Below are positions 16,470-25,713 of a stretch of 36,653 bases of DNA, piece by piece (the first letter of the stretch is position 1; the number at the start of each line of letters is the position of its first letter). Made by a program: the position numbers and the translations under genes. Below the pieces are notes generated by a model. That model ran no database searches, was not told where the DNA came from, and was given only the letters and a program-made list of their open reading frames with translations. The stretch spans positions 1-36,653 of the forward strand of contig SHUF01000025.1 of assembly GCA_009694745.1 (NCBI GenBank). Reading direction: 5' to 3'. The DNA comes from Acidobacteriota bacterium. Lineage in GTDB: Bacteria > Acidobacteriota > Vicinamibacteria > Vicinamibacterales > SCN-69-37.

Positions 16470-18653
16470 TTATTGAGATTGTATTGAGAGGTGCTTTGCG
16501 AAAAACTGCTCGACCCGCGTCCAGGCATCTCGGAGCACGTGGGCTCTGGTGAAGTAGTGGAACTCACCGGGGTAGGCCATGAACGACACCAGGTCGCCCT
16601 TGCCGTGTTTCAAGGCTTCATCGAGCAGTTTGACCGAGTGCAGGTACGGCACGTTGACGTCGGCCGTGCCGTGCAGGATGAGCAGGGGCCGCACCAGCCG
16701 GTCCATGCGGGACACGGGTGATGCCTGCGCGTAGACCTTCGGGTTCTGCTCTGGCGTGCCGATTCGGCTGACCGTCCAGCCGCCGTGGTACGGGTCTTCG
16801 TAGTACAAGGCGTAGTCGGCGACACCAGCCACGTTGACGGCCACCCGGAACGCGGTCGGCATTTCGGTGACCGCCAGCAACGTGAAGAACCCGCCGTAAC
16901 TCAGACCCCAGACGCCGATGCGGTCGCCGTCCACGTAGGGCAGAGCCTTCAGGTAGTTCGCGCTGAGGCCGGCGTCCTTGAAGTCGTTGCCGCCCACGTC
17001 CATGTAGACGCCCTCACGCCACGCCGATCCATACCCGATGCTGCCGCGGTAGTCGGGAGCGAGGACCACGTAGCCCTGCTGTGCGAGGTACTGGTGGAAA
17101 CTGTAGTAGACGGCGTAGTTGCGCTGAATGTGCCAGCCGTCGTAGTTCTGGTTCACGCCGTCGCCGTGGATCCAGACGATGGCCGGATGTTTCTTGGTGC
17201 GGTCGAGCGTGTTCGGCACGAAGAGGTACGCCGGTACCTTCTTGCCGTCGGGGCCCGCGTACTCCACGAGTTCCGGCTCGACCAGTGCCGTCCGATCCAG
17301 GCCGGCGGGAAGGGAACTGGTGAGTTGCACGGGTTTCGCGCCAGGCACGGCGTCGATGACCCACAAGTCTGCTGAGTTCTGCGGGTCGGTGTGTTGATAC
17401 ACGAGCTTCCGGCCATCCGGCGACCACTGCGCTGACGTGTTCGTTCCCCGCCCGGTTGTTAGCGTGGCCACCTGGGCGCGCGCGGGGTCGCCATTGAGCG
17501 TGATGAGGCCAAGTTGCCGATTTCCGGGATTGCTCCCCTGATTGGAGTCAAACACGATTCTGGTGCTGTCGGGCGACCAGGACGGACGCCACGCCTCGAA
17601 GGCGCCCCTGGTGATTTGCACTGCCGGTCCACCAGATGACGGCATCGCGTAGATGTGATCCCATCCGTCGCGGTCGCTGAGAAAACTGATCCACTTTCCG
17701 TCGGGTGACGCCTGCGCGGTGCCTTGGGCGTCACCGGTCATGCTCCAGAACGCGTCCTTCGTCTCCTGATGCACCAATTGGGGCGCCGTGCCACTCGTGT
17801 TCCCGATGTAGATTTCCCGGCGCTTGAAGTCCACCGTGCGCTCAACGAGGAAGCGCGACGGATCGATCCACCGGCCGCCGCCCCGTCCGCCTCCGCGTCC
17901 AGCACCGCCCCCGACGGTGGCCGTGTAGGGCTTCGGCGTGCCGTCAGCCATCGAGATGACGTAGCTTTGTCCTGGCGTGCCAGGTACGTTCTCAGTGGCC
18001 ACGTAGACGATCTTCGCGCCAGAGTATTCGGGCGAACTCTCGTGCCGAATTGACTGGCCGGCCCGTCCACCGCTTGTGAACGTCAGGTGATCACCGTGGC
18101 TCCATGCGAGTCCCGCGATGGGGCCATCAAACCTGGCGACCGATTGGTCGCTGCCGTCCACGAGCGAGCGCAGACGTACTTCGCGCCGGGTGGCTGCGGC
18201 GTCGGTTTTCACATAGGCCGCTCGGCGGCCATCCGGCGAGACCACAACGTTGCTGCCGGGCGAGGGGGCGAACGCCGGTTGTGGGACGCCGCCGGCGGCC
18301 GACACCTTCATCAGGGTCCCGCCGAGGGTGAAGTGGAGATCCCGGTTGTCGGCACTCCAGAAGACTCCGGCAACTGGGGCGCCGTCAGTGGTGATGGCTC
18401 TGGGCGGGCTCGAGGCATCGGCAGCCACCACGTGCAGGTTGGTGACGCCGGCGCGATCCCAGAGGAACGCCACCTGCCGGCTGTCGCGCGACCAGACGGG
18501 GGAAGACGGGTGCTTGATGTCAATCAGGCTGTTGATCGTCAGCCGGCCTTGCGCAGGTTGCGGTGTGGGCGGGTGGCTTGTCGCAAGACCGGTCACAGAC
18601 CAGCCGATAGCGGACAACAGAAGACCGAATCCGACCTTTGTTCGCCGTGTCAT
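16470..18653 (-). CDS. exported S9 family prolyl oligopeptidase / DPP-IV-like serine peptidase
   Basis: A 727-residue peptidase from ATG 18653 (MTRRTKVGFGLLLSAIGW), with GGGAG seven bases upstream on its strand. The start gives a signal peptide. Residues ~40-440 are WD40/DPP-IV-like propeller blades (SSPVWSRDSRQVAFLWDRAG, SPDGKWISFLSDRDGWDHIY, WSPDGRKLVYQHT). The C-terminal alpha/beta hydrolase carries the triad: Ser ~585 in GLSYGG, Asp ~665 in HGTADVNVPY and His ~699 in YPGEFHYF. Such enzymes remove dipeptides or cut short proline-containing peptides outside the cytoplasm. A Gly/Arg-rich stretch, GGGAGRGGGRGGGR, interrupts the propeller near residue 255. The last residues (LSIQSQ) are encoded in TTATTGAGA-type repeat DNA. 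The gene is divergent from the second TonB-dependent receptor, suggesting joint peptide use. Confidence 0.93.
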   Translation of the reverse strand: MTRRTKVGFGLLLSAIGWSVTGLATSHPPTPQPAQGRLTINSLIDIKHPSSPVWSRDSRQVAFLWDRAGVTNLHVVAADASSPPRAITTDGAPVAGVFWSADNRDLHFTLGGTLMKVSAAGGVPQPAFAPSPGSNVVVSPDGRRAAYVKTDAAATRREVRLRSLVDGSDQSVARFDGPIAGLAWSHGDHLTFTSGGRAGQSIRHESSPEYSGAKIVYVATENVPGTPGQSYVISMADGTPKPYTATVGGGAGRGGGRGGGRWIDPSRFLVERTVDFKRREIYIGNTSGTAPQLVHQETKDAFWSMTGDAQGTAQASPDGKWISFLSDRDGWDHIYAMPSSGGPAVQITRGAFEAWRPSWSPDSTRIVFDSNQGSNPGNRQLGLITLNGDPARAQVATLTTGRGTNTSAQWSPDGRKLVYQHTDPQNSADLWVIDAVPGAKPVQLTSSLPAGLDRTALVEPELVEYAGPDGKKVPAYLFVPNTLDRTKKHPAIVWIHGDGVNQNYDGWHIQRNYAVYYSFHQYLAQQGYVVLAPDYRGSIGYGSAWREGVYMDVGGNDFKDAGLSANYLKALPYVDGDRIGVWGLSYGGFFTLLAVTEMPTAFRVAVNVAGVADYALYYEDPYHGGWTVSRIGTPEQNPKVYAQASPVSRMDRLVRPLLILHGTADVNVPYLHSVKLLDEALKHGKGDLVSFMAYPGEFHYFTRAHVLRDAWTRVEQFFAKHLSIQSQ

Positions 18654-18719
18654 AAGAAGGCTCCCTGAATGCAGGACACTATGGCCGGGCTTCAGGGTTG
18701 TCAACCTGTCACATCGTCG

Positions 18720-18747
18720 TTGCAGGGGGGGCGCTTGGGCGTATTAT
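18720..18747 (+). promoter_or_regulatory. candidate sigma-70 promoter for the second TonB-dependent receptor
   Basis: TTGCAG (18720-18725) and TATTAT (18742-18747) with a 16-bp spacer would start a transcript about 75 nt before the receptor ATG. It matches the -10 consensus at 5 of 6 positions and the -35 at 4 of 6. The spacer is unusually G-rich. This is a pattern match only. Confidence 0.35.
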
Positions 18748-18798
18748 CTGTCCCAGCAGCAGGTCGACGGCTTCGCCACCGCCGGTTGTTTGCATTTT

Positions 18799-18814
18799 GT
18801 AGTGGGGACACTAC
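18799..18814. promoter_or_regulatory. small palindrome upstream of the second TonB-dependent receptor
   Basis: GTAGTG (18799-18804) and CACTAC (18809-18814) form a perfect 6-bp inverted repeat with a 4-base spacer. It lies just before the GGGGGGAG ribosome binding site (18815-18822). It could be an operator or a leader hairpin near the ribosome binding site, but short palindromes also arise by chance. Confidence 0.3.
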
Positions 18815-18828
18815 GGGGGGAGCACAGC

Positions 18829-21800
18829 ATGTTGCGCACGTGTCGTTTCTTGGGAGTCCTGTTGTTGTTGCTGGTCGTCGCGTCGCCCGTGTGGGCGCAG
18901 GTGCAGACCGGCAGCATCTATGTGAAGGTCATCGACGATCAGGGGGCCGCGATCCCCGGCGTGACCATTACGGTCACGAGCCCCGGGCTCCCGCAGCCGC
19001 TGGTGGGCGTCACCGATTCAGCGGGCGTGCAGCGCTTCACGGCACTGTCAGTCGGCACCTACAACGTCAAGGCCACACTTTCGGGGTTCCAGACCATCAC
19101 ACGCGAAGGCGTGTTGGTCGTCCAGAACCAGACCGTCTCAATCGATACCACGATGAAAGTGGGCGCGATGACGGAGGAGATTACCGTCCGCGGAGAGACG
19201 CCCGTGGTAGATACCAAGAGCGCCGCCGTGGCCACGAACCTGGACGCCATGTTGCTCGACACCACACCGGGCGGCAAGGACATCTGGAGCATCCTCGAAT
19301 ACAAAATCCCCGGGCTGGTGTTTGATACGCCGGACGTCGGCGGCAACCAGGCGGGACTGCAACGCGGCTTCACCTCGCGGGGCACCCCGAACTCGCAGAA
19401 CGTGCAGTTGGTCAATGGCGTGAACGTGGGCGACCCGGCGGCCATCGGCTTCTCGATGAACTACTACGAGCCCGCGACGTTTGAGAACGTCCAGGTGACG
19501 ACCGGCGCTCAGGACATTTCCATGGGTACGTCGGGCACATTGATCAACATGGTCACGCGCGGCGGCACGAATCGATTCGGTGGTCAGTTTGGCGGGTCCT
19601 ATCAGGGCAAGAAGACGCAGTGGGACAACGTGGATGAGGCGCTCAAGCAGGCCGGCTTCCGGCCCGAGGCGCAGGCGGTGGACTTCATCTCCAATGCCAA
19701 TATCCAGGCGGGCGGGCCCCTGGTGGCCAACCGGTTGTTCTACTTCGCCAACACCAACAATCAGCAGACTCATGTGAACGTGCCTGGGTACCCGGCGATC
19801 TCGCCGCCGCAGATTCCGCAGATTACGTCGGGCAACGATCGCGACTCCACTGAAATCTGGAGTGTCTCGGGCAAGCTCACGTACTCGCTCGGCGCCTCGA
19901 ACCGATTCGAGAGCTACGGCAACTACCAGTGGTACGACAAGCCCAACCGCGGTGCGGGGGCCGGCGTCACGCTCGACTCCAATCCGAAGGAAGAGGACAC
20001 CTTTCTGATCTCCCAGTTGTCCTGGAACTCGGTGGTCACCGACAAACTCGTCGGCGATACGAAGATTGCGTACAGCAACACCCACTTTCCGCTGAATCAG
20101 AAAACCGACCAGCAGTCGATCCTCGACAACGCCACTGGCGTGCGGTTCCGCAACAACGCGAACAGTGCCTTGATGTTCCGGCGCCGCGTGCAGGTCACCT
20201 CCAACTGGAATTACTACCTGTCGGAGTTTGCCGGCGGGCGGCACGAGTTCAAGTTCGGGCTCGACCATGGCTACACGCCGGAAGATGTGACGACCACCCG
20301 TGTCGGCAACGTCAACCTGACGTGGCGAAGCGTGGCCGGCACAGCGGCCCAGCCTGCCGGTCCTGGACAGGTGACGATCTTCAATACACCGACGCTCATC
20401 AAACGCGCGGTCACCAGCACGGCACTCTACGCCCAGGATACGTTCAGCCTCGGCCGGGCCACGATCATTGCCGGTCTGCGGTGGGAACGCGTCAATGGCT
20501 ACATTCCGGAACAGACGCATGACTCCAGCGAGTACTTTCCGAGTGGAACGACGATCAGCGGCCTGAACGTGGCGCTCAATACCGGCGGCACCTTGACCAC
20601 CTACACGGTCAGGGATTCGTTTGACGAGGTCAAGAACGCGCCACTCTGGAAGAACTGGGCCCCGCGTGTGAGTGGCACGTACGACCTCTTTGGCACGGGC
20701 AAGACGGTGCTCAAGATGTCGGCTGGCAAGTACTTCGACCAGGTCGGCACCGGCACGCCGGGCCCGAACCCCAACGGCCAGATCAGCCAGACGTACGCGT
20801 GGAACGACGTCAACGGCGACCTCTCGTTTCAGCCCGGCAATGCGACGTGGAACGGTTCCCGGTACGTGGGGGGTGAGTTCGGCGCCGGTGCCGTCACCAC
20901 GTCCATTCCAAATCCGAACCCGTTCGACAGGAATCGGAAGCGCACGTGGCGGCGTGAGTTCACGGTCAGCATCGACCATGAACTATTCCCGGCGTTCAGG
21001 TTGAGCGCGGCGTTTTTCAACCGCCGCGAGTTCGACACCTACGGAAATGTGGACGGCGATATCAATCAGTGGGACGCGATGTTCTCGCCTGTGCAGGCGG
21101 TTGATCCTGGGCGCGATGGTGTGGTGGGCACCGGCGACGACAAGGCGATCACCGTGTACTCGCTCAATCCCGGCTTCACGCTTGTGGACGATCTGCCGAT
21201 CAACGACGACCGCCTCGGCGTGAAATACAACGGCGTGGAAGTGGTCGCCACCAAGCGGTACGGCAAGGGCACCACGTTGCTCGCCGGCTACACCTACTCG
21301 CGCGAAACGGTCGAGCGAACGAGCCTTGCCAACCCCAACGCCGCGAATGTCAACGCGGACGGGATCAGCGGTGGCAGGCGACACAGCTTCAAGGCCAGCG
21401 GTTCGGCCATGCTGCCGTACCGCGTCACGTTCGGCGCGAACTTCCTGATGTCGTCGGGGCAGCCCATCACACGAACCGTGCAAATCGGCGCCTGCACGGC
21501 GTCGATCACGACCGGGTGCCTGCGCCAGGGTGCACAGACCGTCAATGCCGAGCCGCGCGGCAGTGTGGAACTGCCAGGTCGGTACCAGGTCGACCTGCGC
21601 CTGGGCCGCCTGTTTGATGTCGGTGGACGCCGGTTCGAAATCGGCATGGATGCGTACAACCTGACCAACGCGAACACGATCTTCTCCGTGCGCACGGGCA
21701 CCGGTCTGACAAACGTTCGCTACGCGAATGATCCGGCCATGCCCGTGACGCAGATCGCCACGTTCAAGTCGCCGACCGGCGCCCTCGGACCGCGGATCCT

Positions 21801-21858
21801 CCGCTTCCAGGTAACCTATTGGTTTGGCGGCGGCGCCAGCCCCGCCGGAAACAGATAA
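18829..21858 (+). CDS. TonB-dependent receptor with carboxypeptidase-regulatory-like domain
   Basis: A 1009-residue outer-membrane receptor from ATG 18829, preceded by GGGGGGAG. The signal peptide MLRTCRFLGVLLLLLVVA.. ends in PVWAQ. Residues ~27-105 are the carboxypeptidase-regulatory-like domain (IYVKVIDDQGAAIPGVTI, GTYNVKATLSGFQ), then a plug (ITVRGETPVVDTKSAAV, FTSRGTPNSQNVQLVNGVNV, SGTLINMVTRGGTNRFGG) and a long barrel (AGYTYSRETVERTSL near its end). The last strand is RILRFQVTYWF, followed by a hydrophilic tail (GGGASPAGNR), so the terminal aromatic is not the last residue as it is in the receptor at 11623. The two receptors share layout but are not close copies. The gene is divergent from an exported S9 peptidase across 175 bp, a context that suggests peptide ligands. 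No SusD-like gene is adjacent. Confidence 0.92.
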   Translation: MLRTCRFLGVLLLLLVVASPVWAQVQTGSIYVKVIDDQGAAIPGVTITVTSPGLPQPLVGVTDSAGVQRFTALSVGTYNVKATLSGFQTITREGVLVVQNQTVSIDTTMKVGAMTEEITVRGETPVVDTKSAAVATNLDAMLLDTTPGGKDIWSILEYKIPGLVFDTPDVGGNQAGLQRGFTSRGTPNSQNVQLVNGVNVGDPAAIGFSMNYYEPATFENVQVTTGAQDISMGTSGTLINMVTRGGTNRFGGQFGGSYQGKKTQWDNVDEALKQAGFRPEAQAVDFISNANIQAGGPLVANRLFYFANTNNQQTHVNVPGYPAISPPQIPQITSGNDRDSTEIWSVSGKLTYSLGASNRFESYGNYQWYDKPNRGAGAGVTLDSNPKEEDTFLISQLSWNSVVTDKLVGDTKIAYSNTHFPLNQKTDQQSILDNATGVRFRNNANSALMFRRRVQVTSNWNYYLSEFAGGRHEFKFGLDHGYTPEDVTTTRVGNVNLTWRSVAGTAAQPAGPGQVTIFNTPTLIKRAVTSTALYAQDTFSLGRATIIAGLRWERVNGYIPEQTHDSSEYFPSGTTISGLNVALNTGGTLTTYTVRDSFDEVKNAPLWKNWAPRVSGTYDLFGTGKTVLKMSAGKYFDQVGTGTPGPNPNGQISQTYAWNDVNGDLSFQPGNATWNGSRYVGGEFGAGAVTTSIPNPNPFDRNRKRTWRREFTVSIDHELFPAFRLSAAFFNRREFDTYGNVDGDINQWDAMFSPVQAVDPGRDGVVGTGDDKAITVYSLNPGFTLVDDLPINDDRLGVKYNGVEVVATKRYGKGTTLLAGYTYSRETVERTSLANPNAANVNADGISGGRRHSFKASGSAMLPYRVTFGANFLMSSGQPITRTVQIGACTASITTGCLRQGAQTVNAEPRGSVELPGRYQVDLRLGRLFDVGGRRFEIGMDAYNLTNANTIFSVRTGTGLTNVRYANDPAMPVTQIATFKSPTGALGPRILRFQVTYWFGGGASPAGNR

Positions 21859-21863
21859 CCGTC

Positions 21864-22050
21864 GTGGAGGGTTGAGGATCGGGATTGATATGTTCAATTC
21901 CATCCTCAATCCTTCAATTCAAACCCGCAATCGCGAAATCCCACCATCGCACCATCCAGCGATCGAGCAATTCACGACAATTCCCATTGTCAATCCGAGA
22001 TCAGCAATCCGCCATCCCGATCCTCAATCGCTCAATCCTCAACCCTCAGT
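21864..22050. repeat. inverted-repeat element, copy B (reversed relative of copy A)
   Basis: Between the convergent ends of the second receptor and the VWA gene lies a second member of the family seen at 16281. Its right end (22011-22050) contains the reverse complement of GATTGAGGATCGGGATGG followed by further ATCCTCAA words, and the left end (21868-21886) starts GAGGGTTGAGGATCGGGAT. The central words AATGGGAATTGTCG and GGATTGCTGATCT of copy A appear here on the opposite strand. The two copies thus lie in inverted orientation around 16.4-22 kb. There is no coding capacity in these ~190 bp. Confidence 0.82.
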
Positions 22051-22071
22051 GTGAGCGCCGCAGCGAGCGCG

Positions 22072-23310
22072 TCAGTGCACGTTACGGGTCTTTTTCGTCA
22101 GATAATCGTGCAACACGTACTGTCCTAACGTCTGCGGCGTCGTGAAGTAGGCTTTGCCGTGACAGATGCGCGCCACGCGGCGAACGAACGCCACCAAGTC
22201 ATAGTCGCGCGCCAGCATGAAGGTGTTGATGAGGATGCCCGCGCGACGGCAGGCGGCCACCTCCGCGAAGGTCTCGCGCAGCACATACGGGTCGAGGCCA
22301 AACGCGTTTTTGTAGATGCGGCCGTCGGGCAGGCTGATCGCTGACGGCTTGCCGTCGGTAATCATGATGATCTGCCGCATGTCTTTGCGCTGCCGTTCCA
22401 GGATGCGGCGGGCCAGGCGCAGGCCTTCGCGCGTGTTGGTGTAGTAGGGACCCACGCGCACGCGGCCGAGATGCGCGAGCGGCACCTCTTCAGCGGAGTC
22501 GTGAAAGAGGACGACGTTGAGGGAGTCGCCGGGGTATTGGTGCTTGATCAGGTTGGTCAGCGCGAGGGCCACGCGTTTGGCCGGCGTGAAACGGTCTTCG
22601 CCGTAGAGCACCATGCTGTGGCTGCAGTCGAGCAGCAGCACCGTGGCGCAGGAACTCTGGTAGTCGCCCTGCGTCACCATCAAGTCTTCGTGATCGACGT
22701 CCAGGCCGGCGCCACGCCGCACAGCGTTGAGGATGGTCGCCGACGCGTCGAGGTTCATCGTGTCGCCAAACTCGTACGGGCGCGGCGGTCCGCCGGCTTC
22801 GATGCCCGTGGAGAGTTCGCGCGTGTCGTGACCGCCCACGCTGCTACGGCCCATTGAACCCAGCAGGTCCCTCAGGGCCCGATACCCGAGGAAGTCCAGT
22901 GCCTTGTCGGTCACTTCGAAGCGAGCTTCGCCCTCGGCGCCCGCTGCAGCACCGACTGAACCTGGCGTGTCCTGTCCCGACGGCGGGGTGCCGGTTGTGG
23001 ACACGAATCCCTGTTCCGTGAGCTGTTCGATGACCTTCTGCACCATCTCCTCAATCCGGGCGCGGGCCTCATCGTCGGACGGTTCACGCATCAGGCGCTG
23101 CAGCATCTCGTTGGACATGACGCCGCCATTGAGGAGCGCGTCGAGGACGGCGTCGTGCAGTGCCTGCATTGACTGGTCGCCCTCGCTTTGCGGGTCCCAC
23201 GGGTTGTTGAAGCCGCTTGAGAGCAGCAGGTCGGACAGGCGCGAGACGAGCGCCTCCATGTCGAGGCCGTCGAGCAATTCTTCGATGAACTTGGTGTAGC
23301 GGTACTTCAT
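22072..23310 (-). CDS. VWA domain-containing protein, partner of the MoxR-type ATPase
   Basis: A 412-residue cytoplasmic protein without signal peptide. The first ~170 residues are helical and charged ([39 protein letters not shown]). A von Willebrand A domain fills residues ~220-400, with an intact metal site: LLLDCSHSM (D228-x-S230-x-S232), a Thr in YYTNTREG near 291-293, and MITDGKPS with Asp319. The ATG at 23310 lies 9 bp after the ATPase stop, and the two are surely one operon. The pairing is the familiar one of AAA+ MoxR/ChlI-type ATPases with a VWA protein (as in Mg-chelatase D/I or the RavA-ViaA and CbbQO systems), which insert metals or remodel target proteins. No target gene is adjacent, so the client is unknown. 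Confidence 0.92.
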   Translation of the reverse strand: MKYRYTKFIEELLDGLDMEALVSRLSDLLLSSGFNNPWDPQSEGDQSMQALHDAVLDALLNGGVMSNEMLQRLMREPSDDEARARIEEMVQKVIEQLTEQGFVSTTGTPPSGQDTPGSVGAAAGAEGEARFEVTDKALDFLGYRALRDLLGSMGRSSVGGHDTRELSTGIEAGGPPRPYEFGDTMNLDASATILNAVRRGAGLDVDHEDLMVTQGDYQSSCATVLLLDCSHSMVLYGEDRFTPAKRVALALTNLIKHQYPGDSLNVVLFHDSAEEVPLAHLGRVRVGPYYTNTREGLRLARRILERQRKDMRQIIMITDGKPSAISLPDGRIYKNAFGLDPYVLRETFAEVAACRRAGILINTFMLARDYDLVAFVRRVARICHGKAYFTTPQTLGQYVLHDYLTKKTRNVH

Positions 23311-23319
23311 CGGGGCCGA

Positions 23320-24867
23320 TCAGTTGTAGTACTTCTTGCGCCCCTTTGACCCGGGCGGACCCGGCTCGTCATCCTCATCCTCGAGCATCGTCCGGATATC
23401 GGCCTGCCGGCCGTCGTCGCGAGGACGGGACTTCCGTTCGTGCGGCGCTCCCTCGATCTTTCCCTCTTCGGTGCGGCTGATCTTCTTCATCGCACAGAGG
23501 CCCTCGAGTACGAAGTCGGCGAGCGACGCGCGCCCGGCGGCCGATGCCCCGGCCCGTACTCCCATCCGCTCGAGCAGGTCGTCGAACCCTTCGATGGGTG
23601 CGGTGGCCGACAGCAATTCGTCGGAAGGCGTGGTGTCTGACGAGTCCACGGCGCCACCCTGATCGAACCAGGCAATGACCGGTTTCAGGTTGGCGCGTGA
23701 CGTGTATCCGTCAAATACGTTGGCCACGGCGGACCGCACGAGTTCCCTCGCCACGATCTCAGGACCCTTCAACTCGCCTTCGTATTCCAGCTCGATCTTC
23801 CCGGTCAGGGCAGGCAGGGAGGCGTAGATGTCGCTCACGCGGGGCACCACGACGGGTTCCGCAGACAATGCCGCACGCCGCTCGGCGTTCGAGACGACGT
23901 TTTCAAGGGCGGTGATTGACAGACGTTGGCTGACGCCGGACCGGCGATCGACTTTGGAATCCAGCCGCGCCTGGAACGCAATTTCTTCAACAACCTCGCG
24001 GACATAGGCGGGGACGTCAATCTGGACGTCAGCCGGCCGGTCGGTCCAGGCTTCCTGTGCGGTGATGGCAATGGCGTCCACGCGCGTGCGCGGATAGTGC
24101 GTCCGGATCTCAGAGCCGATGCGGTCCTTGAGGGGCGTGATAATCTTGCCGCGGGCGGTGTAGTCCTCCGGGTTCGCCGAAAACACCAGAAGCACATCCA
24201 GCGGCAGGCGGACGGGGTAGCCTTTGATCTGGACGTCGCCCTCCTGAAGGATGTTGAACAGGCCCACCTGCACCTTGCTGGCAAGGTCGGGCAGTTCGTT
24301 GATGGCGAAGATACCGCGGTTGGCTCGCGGCAACAGGCCGAAGTGCATGGTGCGGGCATCTCCCAGCTCAAAGCCGGACCTGGCGGCCTTGATGGGATCA
24401 ACGTCCCCGATGAGGTCGGCAATGGTGACATCCGGGGTGGCGAGCTTCTCGACATACCGCCGCTCGGCGGTGCGCCAGCCAATCGCCATCGCGTCGCCTT
24501 CAGCGGCCACGCGCGCCTGGCACGGTCCACAGATGGGCGCCAGCGGGTCGTCATGGATTTCGCAACCGGGCACGACGGCCGACTGCGGATCGAGCAGGGA
24601 GGTGAGCGCGCGAAGCAACCGCGTCTTCGCCTGGCCGCGCAGGCCGAGCAGGATGAAGTTGTGCTTCGACAGAATCGCGTTGACCATCTGGGGCACGACC
24701 GTGTCGTCGTACCCGATGACGCCGGGAAACAGCGGCTGGCCGCTGCGCAGCCGCGCGATCAGATTCGACCGCAGTTCGTCTTTAACGGATACGTGCGGCC
24801 GTGCGCCCGATGTGATGGCGCGGCGGAGTTCGCCGAGCGTGGCCGGCAGAGTGGTGGAAGAAGGCAT
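23320..24867 (-). CDS. MoxR / magnesium-chelatase-type AAA+ ATPase
   Basis: A 515-residue ATPase from ATG 24867 (MPSSTTLPATLGELRRAI). Walker A is GLRGQAKT at about residues 75-82. The Walker B position reads GIFAINELPDL (about 185-195), where Asn-Glu stands for the common Asp-Glu. VFSANPEDY (about 228-236) is the sensor-1 region, followed by the arginine-rich DRIGSEIRTHYPRT. An insert after Walker A holds Cys102, His105, Cys113 and Cys116 (a C-x2-H-x7-C-x2-C spacing), which could bind zinc. The C-terminal third is charged and low-complexity at its end. With the VWA gene 9 bp downstream it forms a chaperone-like ATPase/VWA module. Its start is only 31 bp from the GTG of the divergent phosphodiesterase gene, leaving almost no promoter space. 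Confidence 0.9.
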   Translation of the reverse strand: MPSSTTLPATLGELRRAITSGARPHVSVKDELRSNLIARLRSGQPLFPGVIGYDDTVVPQMVNAILSKHNFILLGLRGQAKTRLLRALTSLLDPQSAVVPGCEIHDDPLAPICGPCQARVAAEGDAMAIGWRTAERRYVEKLATPDVTIADLIGDVDPIKAARSGFELGDARTMHFGLLPRANRGIFAINELPDLASKVQVGLFNILQEGDVQIKGYPVRLPLDVLLVFSANPEDYTARGKIITPLKDRIGSEIRTHYPRTRVDAIAITAQEAWTDRPADVQIDVPAYVREVVEEIAFQARLDSKVDRRSGVSQRLSITALENVVSNAERRAALSAEPVVVPRVSDIYASLPALTGKIELEYEGELKGPEIVARELVRSAVANVFDGYTSRANLKPVIAWFDQGGAVDSSDTTPSDELLSATAPIEGFDDLLERMGVRAGASAAGRASLADFVLEGLCAMKKISRTEEGKIEGAPHERKSRPRDDGRQADIRTMLEDEDDEPGPPGSKGRKKYYN

Positions 24868-24898
24868 ATCTTGACTATAGTGCCTTGGACGTCCTGAC

Positions 24899-25699
24899 GT
24901 GTCGCTGCTGTCACTCAATCATGTGGTCGCCATCGCCCACCGCGGCGGGTCCGCCCTGCGTCCGGAGAACACGGTTGCGGCGTTTGACCATGGCGTGGCT
25001 CTCGGGGCCGACTGGCTTGAGTGTGACATTCACATGTCACGCGACGGTGAAGCGGTCGTCCTGCACGACTCTACGCTGGAACGCACGACCGATGCGGCCG
25101 GTGCCGTTGAAGACTTCACGGCTGACGCGCTCGCGCGAGTGGATGCCGGGGCGCAGTTTGGCGTAGACCAGGGCTGGCCGTATCGCGGTCAGGGCCTCGG
25201 CATCCCGACGCTTCGATTTCTCCTGAGGAGATATTCCACGCATCCGTTTCTCGTGGAGATAAAAGGCGAACGGCCCGAGGTGGCCGACCGTGCGCTGTCC
25301 GTGATCCGCGAGTGCCATGCGGACGACCGGGTCGTGGTGGCGGGATTTGACGATGGCGTCCTGGGGCACGTGCGCCGGGTGGCGCCGCATCTGCCGACGA
25401 GCGCGTCGCGTGGTGAAGTGCAGTCGGCACTATCGCGCGCCAGCCTCCTGTTGGAGCCGCTCCTGACGGGGTATGCCGTGCTTCAAGTGCCGTTTGTGTT
25501 CAGGGGCGAGCGCGTCCTGACCGAGGCGTTGGTCCGATTGGCTCGACGGGCGGGGATGCCGTTGCATTCGTGGATCGTCGACCGGCCAGAGGACTTTCAG
25601 ACAGTCATCGATTGGGGAGTGTCGGGCGTGATCAGTGATCGGCCGGACCTGGCGGTGCACGCAGCCAGAGAAGCAAACGCTCGCGGACCTTCTCGATAG
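24899..25699 (+). CDS. glycerophosphodiester phosphodiesterase
   Basis: A 266-residue enzyme of the GDPD family. It hydrolyses glycerophosphodiesters (deacylated phospholipids) to glycerol-3-phosphate and an alcohol. The active-site signature is complete: His14-Arg15 in AHRGG, Glu23 in RPENT, Glu41 and Asp43 in WLECDIH, and His56 in VLHDSTLERTT. LVEIKG later carries the conserved Glu-x-Lys, and GVISDRPDL closes the barrel. There is no signal peptide, so it is cytoplasmic like UgpQ. The GTG at 24899 is the only start that keeps the first strand. There is no clear ribosome binding site. It is divergent from the ATPase operon and may be co-transcribed with the cytochrome genes 14 bp downstream, although the functions are unrelated. 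Confidence 0.93.
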   Translation: MSLLSLNHVVAIAHRGGSALRPENTVAAFDHGVALGADWLECDIHMSRDGEAVVLHDSTLERTTDAAGAVEDFTADALARVDAGAQFGVDQGWPYRGQGLGIPTLRFLLRRYSTHPFLVEIKGERPEVADRALSVIRECHADDRVVVAGFDDGVLGHVRRVAPHLPTSASRGEVQSALSRASLLLEPLLTGYAVLQVPFVFRGERVLTEALVRLARRAGMPLHSWIVDRPEDFQTVIDWGVSGVISDRPDLAVHAAREANARGPSR

Positions 25700-25713
25700 T
25701 TCGCCTTCGCGAT

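Noticed and set aside
19138-20979. A 613-codon open frame antisense to the second TonB-dependent receptor
   Set aside because: Same reason: composition typical of a shadow frame, no recognisable domain, and it covers a well-supported receptor.
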